14,669 nucleotides of DNA, from NCBI GenBank assembly GCA_017504335.1, contig JAFVRI010000055.1:1-14669 (forward strand). The letters run 5' to 3'. This document shows positions 1 through 7,779 of the stretch, piece by piece. Each line of letters starts with the position of its first letter. The first letter of the stretch is position 1. Both the position numbers and the translations under genes were made by a program. This stretch comes from Clostridia bacterium (GTDB taxonomy: Bacteria > Bacillota > Clostridia > Oscillospirales > CAG-272). The notes beneath the pieces are model-generated. The model searched no databases and was not told the origin of the DNA. It saw only the letters and a list, made by a program, of their open reading frames with translations.

Positions 1-1
1 A

Positions 2-199
2 CTTGCCCGCCTGGATGCGGTGGTTGCTGCTCTGGATCGGGAGAATACAGACCTTGAGGATGCCCTTCGCCTGTATGAAGAGGGAGTTCGTCTGGTTGCC
101 ATCTGTCAGGGAAAGCTGTCGGAGGCGGAGAGAAAGATCCAAATGCTGAAGATGACCCCCGACGGAGAGATCACAGAAGAGGCATTCAAGGCGGAATAA
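2..199 (+). CDS. xseB: Exodeoxyribonuclease VII small subunit (partial, 5' end outside window)
   Basis: The first 65 readable codons end at TAA 197-199 and give the C-terminal part of XseB, the small subunit that joins XseA to form exonuclease VII, a cytoplasmic nuclease that degrades single-stranded DNA. The translation shows the family's two-helix pattern: a LARLDAVVAAL stretch, then the conserved LEDALRLYEEGVRL segment, then a helix rich in charged residues ending in AERKIQML. Family members are about 70-80 residues, so only some 10-15 N-terminal residues should be missing. The next gene, ispA, begins 7 bases after the stop and its ribosome binding site overlaps this stop codon, which fits one operon. 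The xseB-ispA pair is very common in bacteria. Identification rests on the helix motif and on this context. Confidence 0.88.
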   Translation, partial: LARLDAVVAALDRENTDLEDALRLYEEGVRLVAICQGKLSEAERKIQMLKMTPDGEITEEAFKAE

Positions 200-206
200 G
201 GAGAAG

Positions 207-1109
207 ATGATGAACGGAAATGAGCAGAAGTTAATGACGCGTATGGCGGAAAACGCCGAGAGAACCGAGCGCGCCTTAGCGGAATATTTTGATGAAAAGG
301 ACAACGATCTTCAAGTCATCCTTGACGCGCAGACCTATTCCCTGATGGCGGGAGGAAAACGGATTCGTCCCTTTCTGGTCAATGAGATCTGCCATGTGCT
401 TGGCGGTGCGGAGGAAAGCTCCATGCCCTTTGCTTGCGCGGTGGAGATGATCCATACCTATTCGCTGATCCACGACGATCTGCCCTGTATGGATGACGAT
501 GATCTTCGCAGAGGAAAGCCCACCAATCACAAGGTGTTCGGCTATGCCAATGCGCTCCTTGCGGGTGATGCGCTGCTGACCCGTGCCTTTGGTGTGGCGG
601 CATCCGCCCCCTGTGCGGATCCCACGTGTCGCGCCGAAGCGGTTCGGATCCTCTCCGAAAAAGCGGGAGACCACGGCATGATCGGCGGACAGATCATCGA
701 TCTTCACGGAGAGACCGAGAAATTGGAATTTGAGACCCTTCTGAGATTGCACCGCTTGAAAACAGGTGCTTTGATCGAATGCTCGGCATTGCTCGGTGCC
801 TTGGCAGCAGGATATTTGCCCGATACAAAGGAAGCAAAAGCAGCAACCGCTTACGCAAGCAAGATCGGTCTTGCCTTTCAAGTGATCGATGATATTCTGG
901 ATGCGGTAGGATCCGAGGAGGAGTTGGGCAAGAGCGTCGGATCGGATGCTTCTAACCATAAAACGACCTTTTTGAGCTATTTTTCCTTGGAGGATGCGAA
1001 GGCATACGCGAAGCGACTGACCGAGGAGGCGGTCGCAGAGCTCTCTGAATTCAAGAATGCAGAGGTGTTGGTTGCACTTGCATACTATCTGCTTAACCGT
1101 ACCCACTAA
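207..1109 (+). CDS. ispA: Polyprenyl (farnesyl) diphosphate synthase
   Basis: This is a trans-isoprenyl diphosphate synthase that condenses IPP with DMAPP/GPP in the cytosol and supplies precursors for undecaprenyl phosphate and quinones. At 300 residues it has normal IspA length. Visible motifs are GGKRIRP at 49-55, the first aspartate-rich motif DDLPCMDDDD at 90-99 with its two-residue insertion, GGQ near 160, the HRLKTGAL segment around 182-189 and the second motif DDILD at 228-232. A tyrosine five residues before the first motif plus the insertion is the bacterial type II FPP synthase pattern, so a C15 product is likely (inference). Two ATGs lie in tandem at 207 and 210. The AAGGAG at 198-203 is only 3 bases from the first and 6 from the second, so 210 may be the true start. 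Confidence 0.95.
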   Translation: MMNGNEQKLMTRMAENAERTERALAEYFDEKDNDLQVILDAQTYSLMAGGKRIRPFLVNEICHVLGGAEESSMPFACAVEMIHTYSLIHDDLPCMDDDDLRRGKPTNHKVFGYANALLAGDALLTRAFGVAASAPCADPTCRAEAVRILSEKAGDHGMIGGQIIDLHGETEKLEFETLLRLHRLKTGALIECSALLGALAAGYLPDTKEAKAATAYASKIGLAFQVIDDILDAVGSEEELGKSVGSDASNHKTTFLSYFSLEDAKAYAKRLTEEAVAELSEFKNAEVLVALAYYLLNRTH

Positions 1110-1130
1110 CTTGTAAAGGAAAGAAAAAAC

Positions 1131-1601
1131 GTGAAATTCATTCAGGATTTTTTCGGAAATTATATTTTGATCAGTGCCGTTCTCGGCTGGCTGATGGCAC
1201 AGTTCTTGAAAATGTTTACGAGTCTGATCACCGAACGGAAGATCAGTCCGAAGATGCTGTTTTCCAACGGCGGTATGCCCAGCTCCCATTCCTCGACTGT
1301 GCTGGCACTCTGTACCGCCTGTGCGGTTCAGGAGGGCTTTGCCTCACCGTACTTCGCTATATCCGCGGTGCTTGCGGTGATCGTCATGAATGATGCGTCG
1401 GGTGTCCGATACGAAACGGGCGAGCAGGCGAAGATCATCAACCGAATCGCCAAGGAGTTGTTTTCCGGTAAAGGAGAGGAATTCAATACCGGACTCAAGG
1501 AGCTGGTGGGTCACACCCCCTCGCAGGTGGTTGCGGGAGCGGGACTCGGAATTGTCGTGGCTTTGGTTTACGGCTTGATTCTCGGAGTGTTTCCCGCATG
1601 A
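1131..1601 (+). CDS. Divergent PAP2 family (DUF212) membrane protein
   Basis: A 156-residue integral membrane protein of the DUF212 / divergent PAP2 family, related to Bacillus YuiD. The diagnostic pieces are GGMPSSHSS at 47-55 (equivalent to the PAP2 phosphatase SRPSSHS-type motif), NDASGVR at 87-93 and ELVGHTPSQV at 124-133. Hydrophobic segments lie near 11-28, 55-88 and 134-153. PAP2 enzymes dephosphorylate lipid phosphates. Family members usually sit beside ispA, so a role on polyprenyl phosphates is a reasonable guess, but no activity is established. The start is GTG at 1131, with AAAGGA at 1115-1120 ten bases upstream; no ATG would keep the conserved N-terminus. The last codon overlaps the tlyA start (ATGA), suggesting coupled translation. 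Confidence 0.88.
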   Translation: MKFIQDFFGNYILISAVLGWLMAQFLKMFTSLITERKISPKMLFSNGGMPSSHSSTVLALCTACAVQEGFASPYFAISAVLAVIVMNDASGVRYETGEQAKIINRIAKELFSGKGEEFNTGLKELVGHTPSQVVAGAGLGIVVALVYGLILGVFPA

Positions 1602-2380
1602 GAGCTGATGTGTATTTGACGGCAATGGGATACGTTGCCAGCCGCAAAAAGGCGCAGGATCTGATCGACGGAGGCGCCGTTACCGTGGACGATCAGGTGG
1701 TCAAAAAATCCTCGGCACTCATCAATGAGGAGATCCCGCACAAGGTAGAGATCGAACAGCTGTTCCGATATGTCAGCCGTGGCGGTATGAAGCTGGAGGG
1801 AGCCTTGAACGCCTTCGGAATCAACGTGAATCGCAAAAAGGCAGTAGATGTGGGCGCCTCCACGGGCGGCTTTACCGATTGCCTGCTACAAAGGGGCGCG
1901 TCCCGTGTGATCGCCATTGATTCCGGGATCGGACAACTTCACGAATCCTTGCGGGCGGACCCAAGAGTTCTGTCGGTGGAGCAATTCAACGCAAGAGAGC
2001 TGAACGAGCAGGTGACCGAGGGACCTTGTGACCTTGCGGTCATGGACGTGTCCTTTATTTCCTCGACCTATCTGATTCCCGGGATTGCCTCGGTGCTGAA
2101 GGAGGGCGGAGAATTCGTCAGCCTGATCAAGCCCCAATTCGAGGCGGGAAAAGGCGCGCTCGGAAAGGGCGGGATTGTGCGCAACAGTGCCTACCGTTAT
2201 CTTGCTATCAAGCGGGTGCTGGAGTGTGCCGCCGATGCGGGCTTTGACTGTATGGGCGTGATCCCCTCTCCCATTGAGGGCGGGGACGGAAATCGGGAAT
2301 ATCTGGCATACTTCAAAAAACAGCCCTGCCTTGCTTCCCGTATAGAGGATCGGATGCTGAAGCGGATCGCAGAGCTTTGA
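1598..2380 (+). CDS. tlyA: TlyA family 2'-O-methyltransferase (16S/23S rRNA)
   Basis: TlyA-type proteins use SAM to 2'-O-methylate cytidines in 16S and 23S rRNA; many databases label them hemolysin A. The N-terminal S4 RNA-binding domain covers about residues 1-60, with ASRKKAQDLI at 14-23. An FtsJ/RrmJ-like Rossmann methyltransferase follows: the SAM loop DVGASTGGFTDCL at 84-96, AIDSG at 106-110 and MDVSFIS at 149-155. A candidate K-D-K-E catalytic tetrad is K65, D150, K178 and E234. Its spacings (85, 28, 56) equal those I recall for the Mycobacterium enzyme (K69, D154, K182, E238). At 260 residues the protein has family-typical length. The ATG overlaps the stop of the DUF212 gene, so translation is probably coupled. 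In related clusters dxs often precedes tlyA; it does not here. Confidence 0.93.
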   Translation: MRADVYLTAMGYVASRKKAQDLIDGGAVTVDDQVVKKSSALINEEIPHKVEIEQLFRYVSRGGMKLEGALNAFGINVNRKKAVDVGASTGGFTDCLLQRGASRVIAIDSGIGQLHESLRADPRVLSVEQFNARELNEQVTEGPCDLAVMDVSFISSTYLIPGIASVLKEGGEFVSLIKPQFEAGKGALGKGGIVRNSAYRYLAIKRVLECAADAGFDCMGVIPSPIEGGDGNREYLAYFKKQPCLASRIEDRMLKRIAEL

Positions 2381-2418
2381 TCCCAATAATTTTTAGAAAA
2401 GACGAAAGGTGAAGAACC

Positions 2419-3288
2419 ATGAAACGTGTGGCATTGATCACCAATTACAATATACCCGAAAAGCTGGCTGCCGCGATGAAGGTGGTGGAGCGGATCGCGG
2501 AAAGAGTCGAGCAGATTCTGATTCCCGTATCCTATAAGGAGCGCATATTGCGGAGCAAGAATCACCGATCCGAATTCCGCTATTGCGCGCAGGAGGAGAT
2601 CGACCGCGAGGCGGAGTTGATGATCGTCCTTGGCGGAGACGGCTTCATGCTGGATGCAGCCAGACGGGGAGCCCTCTCGGAAATTCCCATCCTCGGAATT
2701 AATATGGGGCGTGTGGGCTATATGACCGAGCTGGAGATCGACGAGCTGGATCTGATTGAGCGTGTGTTTGACGGAGCGTATCGCATCGACGAGAGAACCA
2801 TGCTGCAAGCCGAGGTCCAATCCCGCTCCGGACAGAATAAATTTTCCTCCTATGCGCTCAATGAGGCGGCGATCACCAATGGATCTGCCGCGCGGATTGT
2901 GGATCTGGAGCTGTCGGACGGAGACGAGCTGGTGTATACATACAGAGCGGACGGGCTGTTGGTCGCAACCCCTACGGGCTCTACGGCATATTCGCTTTCT
3001 GCGGGAGGTCCGATTGTGGATCCCAAGTTATCCTGCTTCTGCGTAACGCCTATTTGTCCGCATTCGCTTTTGGCGCGCCCCCTTGTGTTTCCCGATACGG
3101 CAGAGCTTCGTATCAAAAACATCTGTACCCGCGAGAAGGTTCTGCACCTGACGCTGGACGGAAGAGCCACCTTTGATCTTTATTTTGGAGATACGGTGGT
3201 CGTTACCAAGTCGAGCAAGACCGTGAAGCTGATCCGCTTGAAGGAAGAGAGCTTCTATGCAAAGATCCGTATGAAAAAATTTGTATAA
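2419..3288 (+). CDS. nadK: NAD kinase
   Basis: NAD kinase phosphorylates NAD+ at the 2' hydroxyl of its adenosine ribose to make NADP+ in the cytosol. The 289-residue product has the usual length. It shows the GGDG signature at 72-75 followed by FMLDAAR, the GINMGRVGYM strand at 93-102, the ALNEA motif at 146-150 (NAD-binding Asn and Glu), the RADGLLVATPTGSTAYSLSAGG block at about 176-197 and TPICPHSLLARPLV at 210-223. The end, LTLDGRATFDL, is also typical. AAAGGTG at 2405-2411 sits 7 bases before the ATG. Thirty-eight bases separate it from tlyA and eighteen from argR, with no terminator or promoter visible, so it belongs to the same operon. The tlyA-nadK-argR-recN order is widespread in Firmicutes. 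Confidence 0.96.
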   Translation: MKRVALITNYNIPEKLAAAMKVVERIAERVEQILIPVSYKERILRSKNHRSEFRYCAQEEIDREAELMIVLGGDGFMLDAARRGALSEIPILGINMGRVGYMTELEIDELDLIERVFDGAYRIDERTMLQAEVQSRSGQNKFSSYALNEAAITNGSAARIVDLELSDGDELVYTYRADGLLVATPTGSTAYSLSAGGPIVDPKLSCFCVTPICPHSLLARPLVFPDTAELRIKNICTREKVLHLTLDGRATFDLYFGDTVVVTKSSKTVKLIRLKEESFYAKIRMKKFV

Positions 3289-3306
3289 AATTCGGAGCGT
3301 GGAATC

Positions 3307-3762
3307 ATGAAAACCGAAAGACAAAATAGAATTTTAGAGCTGGTCGCCGAGCATGAGATTGAAACCCAGGAGGAGATGCTGGCTCTTTTACGGGCGGACG
3401 GCTATGCGGTGACACAGGCTACCGTTTCGAGAGATCTGAAGGAGCTGATGCTCACTAAGACATTGACGGCAAGAGGAACCTATCGATACTCCGTCAATCC
3501 CACCAGAACCCATACGGGTAATGCCCGTCTGAACAATGCCATGGTGGATTCCATCATTCACGTGGATTATTCCATGAATAACGTGGTAATCAAGACCTTT
3601 CCCGGTCTGGCACAGGCGGTGGCTTCGGCGATCGATGCGATGAACATGCATCAGGTTCTCGGCTCTGTGGCGGGCGATGATACCATCATCATTGTGACCC
3701 GCGACGAGGAAAGCTCGGTAGCCATCAGCGAGACCGTCCGCGAGCTGATAAAGGCATTTTGA
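3307..3762 (+). CDS. argR: Arginine repressor (ArgR/AhrC family)
   Basis: ArgR is the hexameric, arginine-sensing repressor of arginine biosynthesis genes and activator of catabolic ones. The 151-residue protein has the two expected domains. The N-terminal winged helix-turn-helix begins KTERQNRILELV and carries the recognition helix TQATVSRDLKEL at 36-47. The C-terminal oligomerisation and arginine-binding domain includes KTFPGLAQAVASAID at 96-110 and GSVAGDDTIIIVT at 119-131; the paired aspartates D124-D125 correspond to the arginine-contacting residues of the family. The GGAG at 3294-3297 lies 9 bases before the ATG. The argR-recN pairing is a conserved Firmicutes arrangement rather than evidence that ArgR controls recN. 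Confidence 0.95.
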   Translation: MKTERQNRILELVAEHEIETQEEMLALLRADGYAVTQATVSRDLKELMLTKTLTARGTYRYSVNPTRTHTGNARLNNAMVDSIIHVDYSMNNVVIKTFPGLAQAVASAIDAMNMHQVLGSVAGDDTIIIVTRDEESSVAISETVRELIKAF

Positions 3763-3775
3763 CGGGGATCCCCTT

Positions 3776-5452
3776 ATGATTGAATCGTTACACATTGAAA
3801 ATATCGCGGTTGTCAAGAATCTGGATGTGGATTTCGGCGAGGGCATGACTGTTCTGTCCGGTGAGACGGGAGCGGGTAAGTCTATTATTATCGATAGCCT
3901 GAATCTTCTTTTGGGAGGCAGAGCCGATAAGGAGCTGATCCGAACGGGAGAGAACCGTGCGGAGGTGTCTGCGGTATTCGGACGTCTGCCGGAGGGGGCG
4001 ATCACCCTTCTTTCCGAGCTTGGCTTTGAGGTGACAGACGGAACTCTGATGCTTTCCCGTGCCATGACTCATCAATCCTCTACCGCGCGTCTGAACGGAA
4101 GAGCCATTCCACTCTCGGTTTTGCGTGAGATTGGCGCGACTCTTTTGAATATTCACGGACAAAACGATAACCAACAGCTGATGGATCCCAAAAATCACGT
4201 GCATCTTTTGGATCGTTATGTCGGAGCTGCGGAGCTGAGCCGAGCCTATGGCGAGCAGTACCGTAGAGTGTTGGCTTTACGGAATGAATTGGATTCTTTG
4301 GAGCGGGACCAGCGAGAGCAGACTCGTCTTTGCGAGATGCTGCGCTATCAGATCGCCGAGATCGATGCCGTAAAGATCAAGGTAGGCGAGGAGGATGCGC
4401 TTTCCGATCTTGCCAACCGTCTGAGATCTGCTGAGCAGATCGAAAAGAGCTGTCTCTTTACCGAGCGAGCCTTGGAGGGCGGAGAAAAGGGAAAGGGTGC
4501 CATCTATCTTGTGGAGCGTGCCGCCGCGGCAATGGAAGCCATTTCCGATGCGGTTCCGGAGGCAGATGCCCTTGCGATCCGATTGAATGATATCCGCTAT
4601 GAGCTGAAGGATATTGCCGAGTCCCTCGGAACGGTCAATTCCTTTGATGGAGAGGATGTGCTTGCAAAGCTGGATCGAACCGAAGCCAGATTGGATGCCA
4701 TTACAAAGCTGAAACGCAAATACGGAAGCACCGAGGAGGAGATCCTCAGCTTCCGCAAGGATGCCGCAGAGCGTCTGGATCAGATGGAGCATGCGGATGA
4801 GCGCATGGAGGATCTGAAGGAAGAGATCCGCATTGCCGAAGCGGAGGCGAAAAAGACCGCCGCATCCCTGAGTGAGCTGCGCCGAAGAGGTGCCAAGGGG
4901 CTGACAGGTGCCATTTCGGAAACCCTTGCCTTTTTGGATATGCCCAAGGTTCGGTTTGAGGTGGGGATCGGAAAGGCTTCGGATTTTCGTCCGTACGGAC
5001 TGGACGAGGTGGAGTTTTTGATCTCTACCAACCCGGGTGAGCCGCTTTTGCCTATGGCAAAGATCGCATCGGGCGGAGAATTGGCGAGAATCATGCTGTC
5101 GTTGAAAAACGTGCTGAATGAATGCGACGGTGTGGATAAGGTCATTTTTGATGAAATTGATACGGGTATTTCCGGAAAGACCTCCCGTAAGGTAGGAATT
5201 AAGCTCAAAGAGATCGGAAGGAGCGCGCAGGTCATCTGCGTGACCCACTCCGCCCAGATCGCCTCCTTGGCGCATCATCACCTGTATATTTCCAAGCATG
5301 AGGAAGAGGGAAGAACCTCTACGGCTCTTCGTGAATTGGATGCGGAGGGACGGGTCGAGGAAATTGCTCGCATTCTCGGCGGCATTGAAATCACCGAGGT
5401 ACAGCGGCGTGCGGCAAGAGAAATGATCGCCGAAGGAGAATCCTATTCATGA
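3776..5452 (+). CDS. recN: DNA repair protein RecN (SMC-like ATPase)
   Basis: RecN is a cytoplasmic SMC-like ATPase recruited early to DNA double-strand breaks, where it helps tether ends for recombination. The 558 residues show all parts: Walker A GETGAGKS at 29-36, the Q-loop region NIHGQNDNQQL at 125-135, two charged coiled-coil arms (about 150-230 and 300-370) flanking the family motif KLKRKYG at 311-317, the ABC signature SGGELAR at 432-438, Walker B VIFDEID at 456-462 and the H-loop VTHSAQIA at 489-496. The putative ribosome binding site GGGGA at 3764-3768 lies inside a 10-base palindrome between argR and the ATG. I see no Gram-positive LexA box (GAAC-N4-GTTC) just upstream. The stop overlaps the next start (ATGA). 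Confidence 0.97.
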   Translation: MIESLHIENIAVVKNLDVDFGEGMTVLSGETGAGKSIIIDSLNLLLGGRADKELIRTGENRAEVSAVFGRLPEGAITLLSELGFEVTDGTLMLSRAMTHQSSTARLNGRAIPLSVLREIGATLLNIHGQNDNQQLMDPKNHVHLLDRYVGAAELSRAYGEQYRRVLALRNELDSLERDQREQTRLCEMLRYQIAEIDAVKIKVGEEDALSDLANRLRSAEQIEKSCLFTERALEGGEKGKGAIYLVERAAAAMEAISDAVPEADALAIRLNDIRYELKDIAESLGTVNSFDGEDVLAKLDRTEARLDAITKLKRKYGSTEEEILSFRKDAAERLDQMEHADERMEDLKEEIRIAEAEAKKTAASLSELRRRGAKGLTGAISETLAFLDMPKVRFEVGIGKASDFRPYGLDEVEFLISTNPGEPLLPMAKIASGGELARIMLSLKNVLNECDGVDKVIFDEIDTGISGKTSRKVGIKLKEIGRSAQVICVTHSAQIASLAHHHLYISKHEEEGRTSTALRELDAEGRVEEIARILGGIEITEVQRRAAREMIAEGESYS

Positions 5453-5925
5453 AAGCAAACAATAAGACCAACGCCATGCGTCAGCTTGACGCGGCGAAAA
5501 TTCCCTATACCGTCCGCGACTATGAGGTGGACGAAAACGATCTGAGCGGTACGCATATTGCCGATCAGGTGGGATTGCCCTATGAGCAGGTATTCAAAAC
5601 TATTGTGACACGGGGAGATAAGACCGGCTATCTTGTGTTTTGTATTCCTTGCCACAAGGAGATCGATCTGAAAAAGGCGGCAAAGGTTACGGGAAATAAA
5701 AAGGTGGAGCCGATCCATGTGAAGGAGCTGCTGGGACTTACGGGATACATTCGGGGTGGATGCTCTCCCATTGGAATGAAAAAGAAATTTCCCACCTATT
5801 TTGACGAAAGTGCCGAGCTTCTGGATACCATTACGGTCAGCGCGGGTGTGCGCGGAATGCAGCTCTTTCTCAAGGCGGCGGACATTATTTCCTTCGTGGA
5901 CGGAAAAACTGCCGAGCTGACCTGA
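5449..5925 (+). CDS. ybaK: YbaK/EbsC family aminoacyl-tRNA deacylase (Cys-tRNA(Pro) type)
   Basis: YbaK proteins hydrolyse mischarged Cys-tRNA(Pro) in trans, cleaning up errors of prolyl-tRNA synthetase. The 158-residue product is full length and shows YbaK rather than ProX features: the EQVFKTIVTRGD segment with the conserved lysine K50 (equivalent to K46 of the Haemophilus enzyme, as I recall), CHKEIDLKKAAKVTG around 68-82, the hallmark GYIRGGCSPIGMKKKFP at 99-115, and SAGVRGMQ at 131-138. The ATG overlaps the recN stop by four bases (ATGA), so it is probably translated by coupling and is the last gene of the left-hand operon. No hairpin terminator is visible after it. Exact tRNA specificity is inferred from the family. 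Confidence 0.93.
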   Translation: MKANNKTNAMRQLDAAKIPYTVRDYEVDENDLSGTHIADQVGLPYEQVFKTIVTRGDKTGYLVFCIPCHKEIDLKKAAKVTGNKKVEPIHVKELLGLTGYIRGGCSPIGMKKKFPTYFDESAELLDTITVSAGVRGMQLFLKAADIISFVDGKTAELT

Positions 5926-5942
5926 AAAAATACAAAAAACTC

Positions 5943-5971
5943 TTGAAAATAGAGAGAATTTGTAGTATAAT
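5943..5971 (+). promoter_or_regulatory. Sigma-A-type promoter upstream of argS
   Basis: TTGAAA at 5943-5948 and a perfect TATAAT at 5966-5971 are separated by 17 bases, close to the housekeeping consensus. The bases just upstream (5926-5940) form an A-rich stretch that could act as an UP element. Transcription would begin near 5978, giving a leader of about 40 bases before the argS ATG. That is too short for a T-box riboswitch. This is the first good promoter after the left-hand operon, so it probably starts the argS-yebC unit. Confidence 0.75.
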
Positions 5972-6019
5972 TAAAAAGTTGTGTAAATGATAATTTTGTA
6001 GAAACAGAGGTTCGATGAT

Positions 6020-7732
6020 ATGATTTTAATGAAGAAAATGATATCCGAGGCCATTGAGGAGCAGGTTCATCTGATGAACGCCTCCGCTGAGCTGGATGCG
6101 GCAACCATCGCATCTATGCTGGAGTATCCTCCGGATGCGGCTATGGGAGATCTTGCGCTTCCTTGCTTTAAGCTGAGTAAGATCCTGAGAAATGCTCCCG
6201 TGAAGATCGCCGCTACCCTTGCTGAGAATGTTAAGGTTCCCGCCTTGGCACGCATTGAGGCGGTAAACGGATATTTGAATATGTTTATTGACGGCGCATA
6301 TCTTGCCGATCAAATTCTTCCCGAGGTGTTATCCAAGGGCGAGCGTTACGGCGCTCCCGATCTCGGAAAGGGAAAGACCGTGGTGCTGGATTATTCCTCT
6401 CCCAACGTGGCAAAGCCCTTCCATATCGGACATCTGGGTACCACCGTCATCGGTCACTCCCTGAAAAAGCTACACGAGTTTGCGGGTTACAAATGCGTGG
6501 GAATCAACTATCTCGGTGACTGGGGAACTCAATTCGGAAAGCTGATCACCGCTTACCGTCTGTGGGGTGACAAGGCTACCGTAGAGCAGGGCGGAATCGA
6601 TAAGCTGGTAGAGCTTTACGTGAAGTATCACGAGGAAGCCGAAAAGGATCCCGCGCTCAATGACAGAGCACGCGCCGAATTCCACAAGCTGGAGGAGGGC
6701 GATGCCGAGAACATCGAGCTTTGGCAATGGTTCGTTAAGATCAGCCTTGAGGAATATAAAAAGACCTATGCGCAGCTTGGCATCGAGTTTGACAGCTACA
6801 AGGGTGAGTCCTTCTATACCGACAAGATGCCCGCGCAGGTGCAGAAGCTCCGTGATATGAATCTGCTGAAGATCGACGACGGAGCATCCATTGTGGATCT
6901 GGAGGAGTATGGAATGCCTCCTTGTCTGATCCTGAAGAGAGACGGATCCACCCTGTATCCCACCCGTGACATTGCAGCGGCGGTTTACCGCAAGGAGACC
7001 TATGATTTCGATAAGGCGATCTACGTAACCAGCGCAGGACAGAGTCTGCACTTTGCGCAGTGGTTCAAGGTCGTGGATATGATGGGCTATGATTGGGCGG
7101 ACAAGCTGGTGCATGTTCCTTACGGAACGGTGAGCATCAACGGAGCGAAGCTGGCAACCCGTACGGGAAACGTGATTCTGCTTCGTGACCTCTTCGCTCT
7201 GGCGATCGATAAGGTTGCGGCGATCATGGAAGAGAAGAATCCTAATCTTGCGGATAAGGAAAAGATCGCGGAGTCGGTTGGCGTGGGTGCCATCGTGTTC
7301 TACTATCTGTCCAACAACCGTATTCGTGACATTAACTTTATCATGGAAGATGCCCTGAGTTTTGACGGCAACACGGGTCCCTACGTGCAGTATACCTACG
7401 CACGTACCTGCTCGGTGCTTTCTAAGTCCGAGTCCTACGACAAAAATGCGACACTGACCCTGACCGCTCCCGAGGAGACCGAGCTTTTGAAGGTCATCAG
7501 CCGATTTGAGGAAACGGTTCGGGATGCCATTGATGCCTACGAGCCCTCGATCATCACTCGTTACATTCTGGATCTTGCGGGAGCGTACAACCGCTTCTAC
7601 CATAACTGCTCGATCCTCGGTGCCGAGAATGAATCGGTGCGGAATACCCGTCTGGCTCTGACCGAGGCGGCAAAGACCGTCCTTGGCAATGCGTTTGATC
7701 TGATCTGTCTTGCTAAGACCGAAAAGATCTGA
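6020..7732 (+). CDS. argS: Arginyl-tRNA synthetase
   Basis: ArgRS is the class I synthetase that charges tRNA(Arg) in the cytosol. The 570-residue protein has the expected layout: the N-terminal tRNA-recognition domain (about 1-100, containing GDLALPCFKLSK at 43-54), the catalytic Rossmann fold with VLDYSSPNVAKPFHIGHL at 122-139 (HIGH at 135-138) and NYLGDWGTQFGKL at 163-175, the KMSKS-position loop KLATRTGN at 377-384, and the helical anticodon-binding DALR domain from about 455 with GPYVQYTYAR at 453-462. ArgRS commonly lacks a canonical KMSKS, so the loop is not abnormal. AGAGGT at 6006-6011 is 8 bases before the ATG at 6020; an out-of-frame ATG at 6015 is too close to that site. It is followed 47 bases later by yebC. 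Confidence 0.96.
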   Translation: MILMKKMISEAIEEQVHLMNASAELDAATIASMLEYPPDAAMGDLALPCFKLSKILRNAPVKIAATLAENVKVPALARIEAVNGYLNMFIDGAYLADQILPEVLSKGERYGAPDLGKGKTVVLDYSSPNVAKPFHIGHLGTTVIGHSLKKLHEFAGYKCVGINYLGDWGTQFGKLITAYRLWGDKATVEQGGIDKLVELYVKYHEEAEKDPALNDRARAEFHKLEEGDAENIELWQWFVKISLEEYKKTYAQLGIEFDSYKGESFYTDKMPAQVQKLRDMNLLKIDDGASIVDLEEYGMPPCLILKRDGSTLYPTRDIAAAVYRKETYDFDKAIYVTSAGQSLHFAQWFKVVDMMGYDWADKLVHVPYGTVSINGAKLATRTGNVILLRDLFALAIDKVAAIMEEKNPNLADKEKIAESVGVGAIVFYYLSNNRIRDINFIMEDALSFDGNTGPYVQYTYARTCSVLSKSESYDKNATLTLTAPEETELLKVISRFEETVRDAIDAYEPSIITRYILDLAGAYNRFYHNCSILGAENESVRNTRLALTEAAKTVLGNAFDLICLAKTEKI

Positions 7733-7779
7733 CCCTAAAATCAAGATTGAAATAACTGAAATAAACGAGGTAATTTATC

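Noticed and set aside
276..1289. Long minus-strand open frame opposite ispA and the start of the DUF212 gene
   Set aside because: It is antisense to ispA, which has full family motifs; the composition is low-plausibility (many Cys, His, Gln) and it matches no family I know.
3740..3776. SOS (LexA) box before recN
   Set aside because: No GAAC-N4-GTTC-like sequence is present; recN is internal to an operon here.
4277..5299. Long minus-strand open frame opposite recN
   Set aside because: recN motifs are complete on the plus strand; the antisense frame has no recognisable domain or ribosome binding site.
5926..6019. Possible T-box riboswitch or ArgR operator upstream of argS
   Set aside because: The predicted leader is only about 40 bases, has no specifier stem or antiterminator T-box sequence, and I found no convincing inverted TGAAT/ATTCA ARG box.
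6470..7744. Long minus-strand open frame of 424 codons opposite argS
   Set aside because: It mirrors the argS coding strand codon by codon and shows no domain; a codon-bias shadow.
7733..7779. Possible promoter between argS and yebC (TTGAAA at 7747)
   Set aside because: The position 17 bases downstream reads GTAATT, a poor -10, so co-transcription with argS is preferred.
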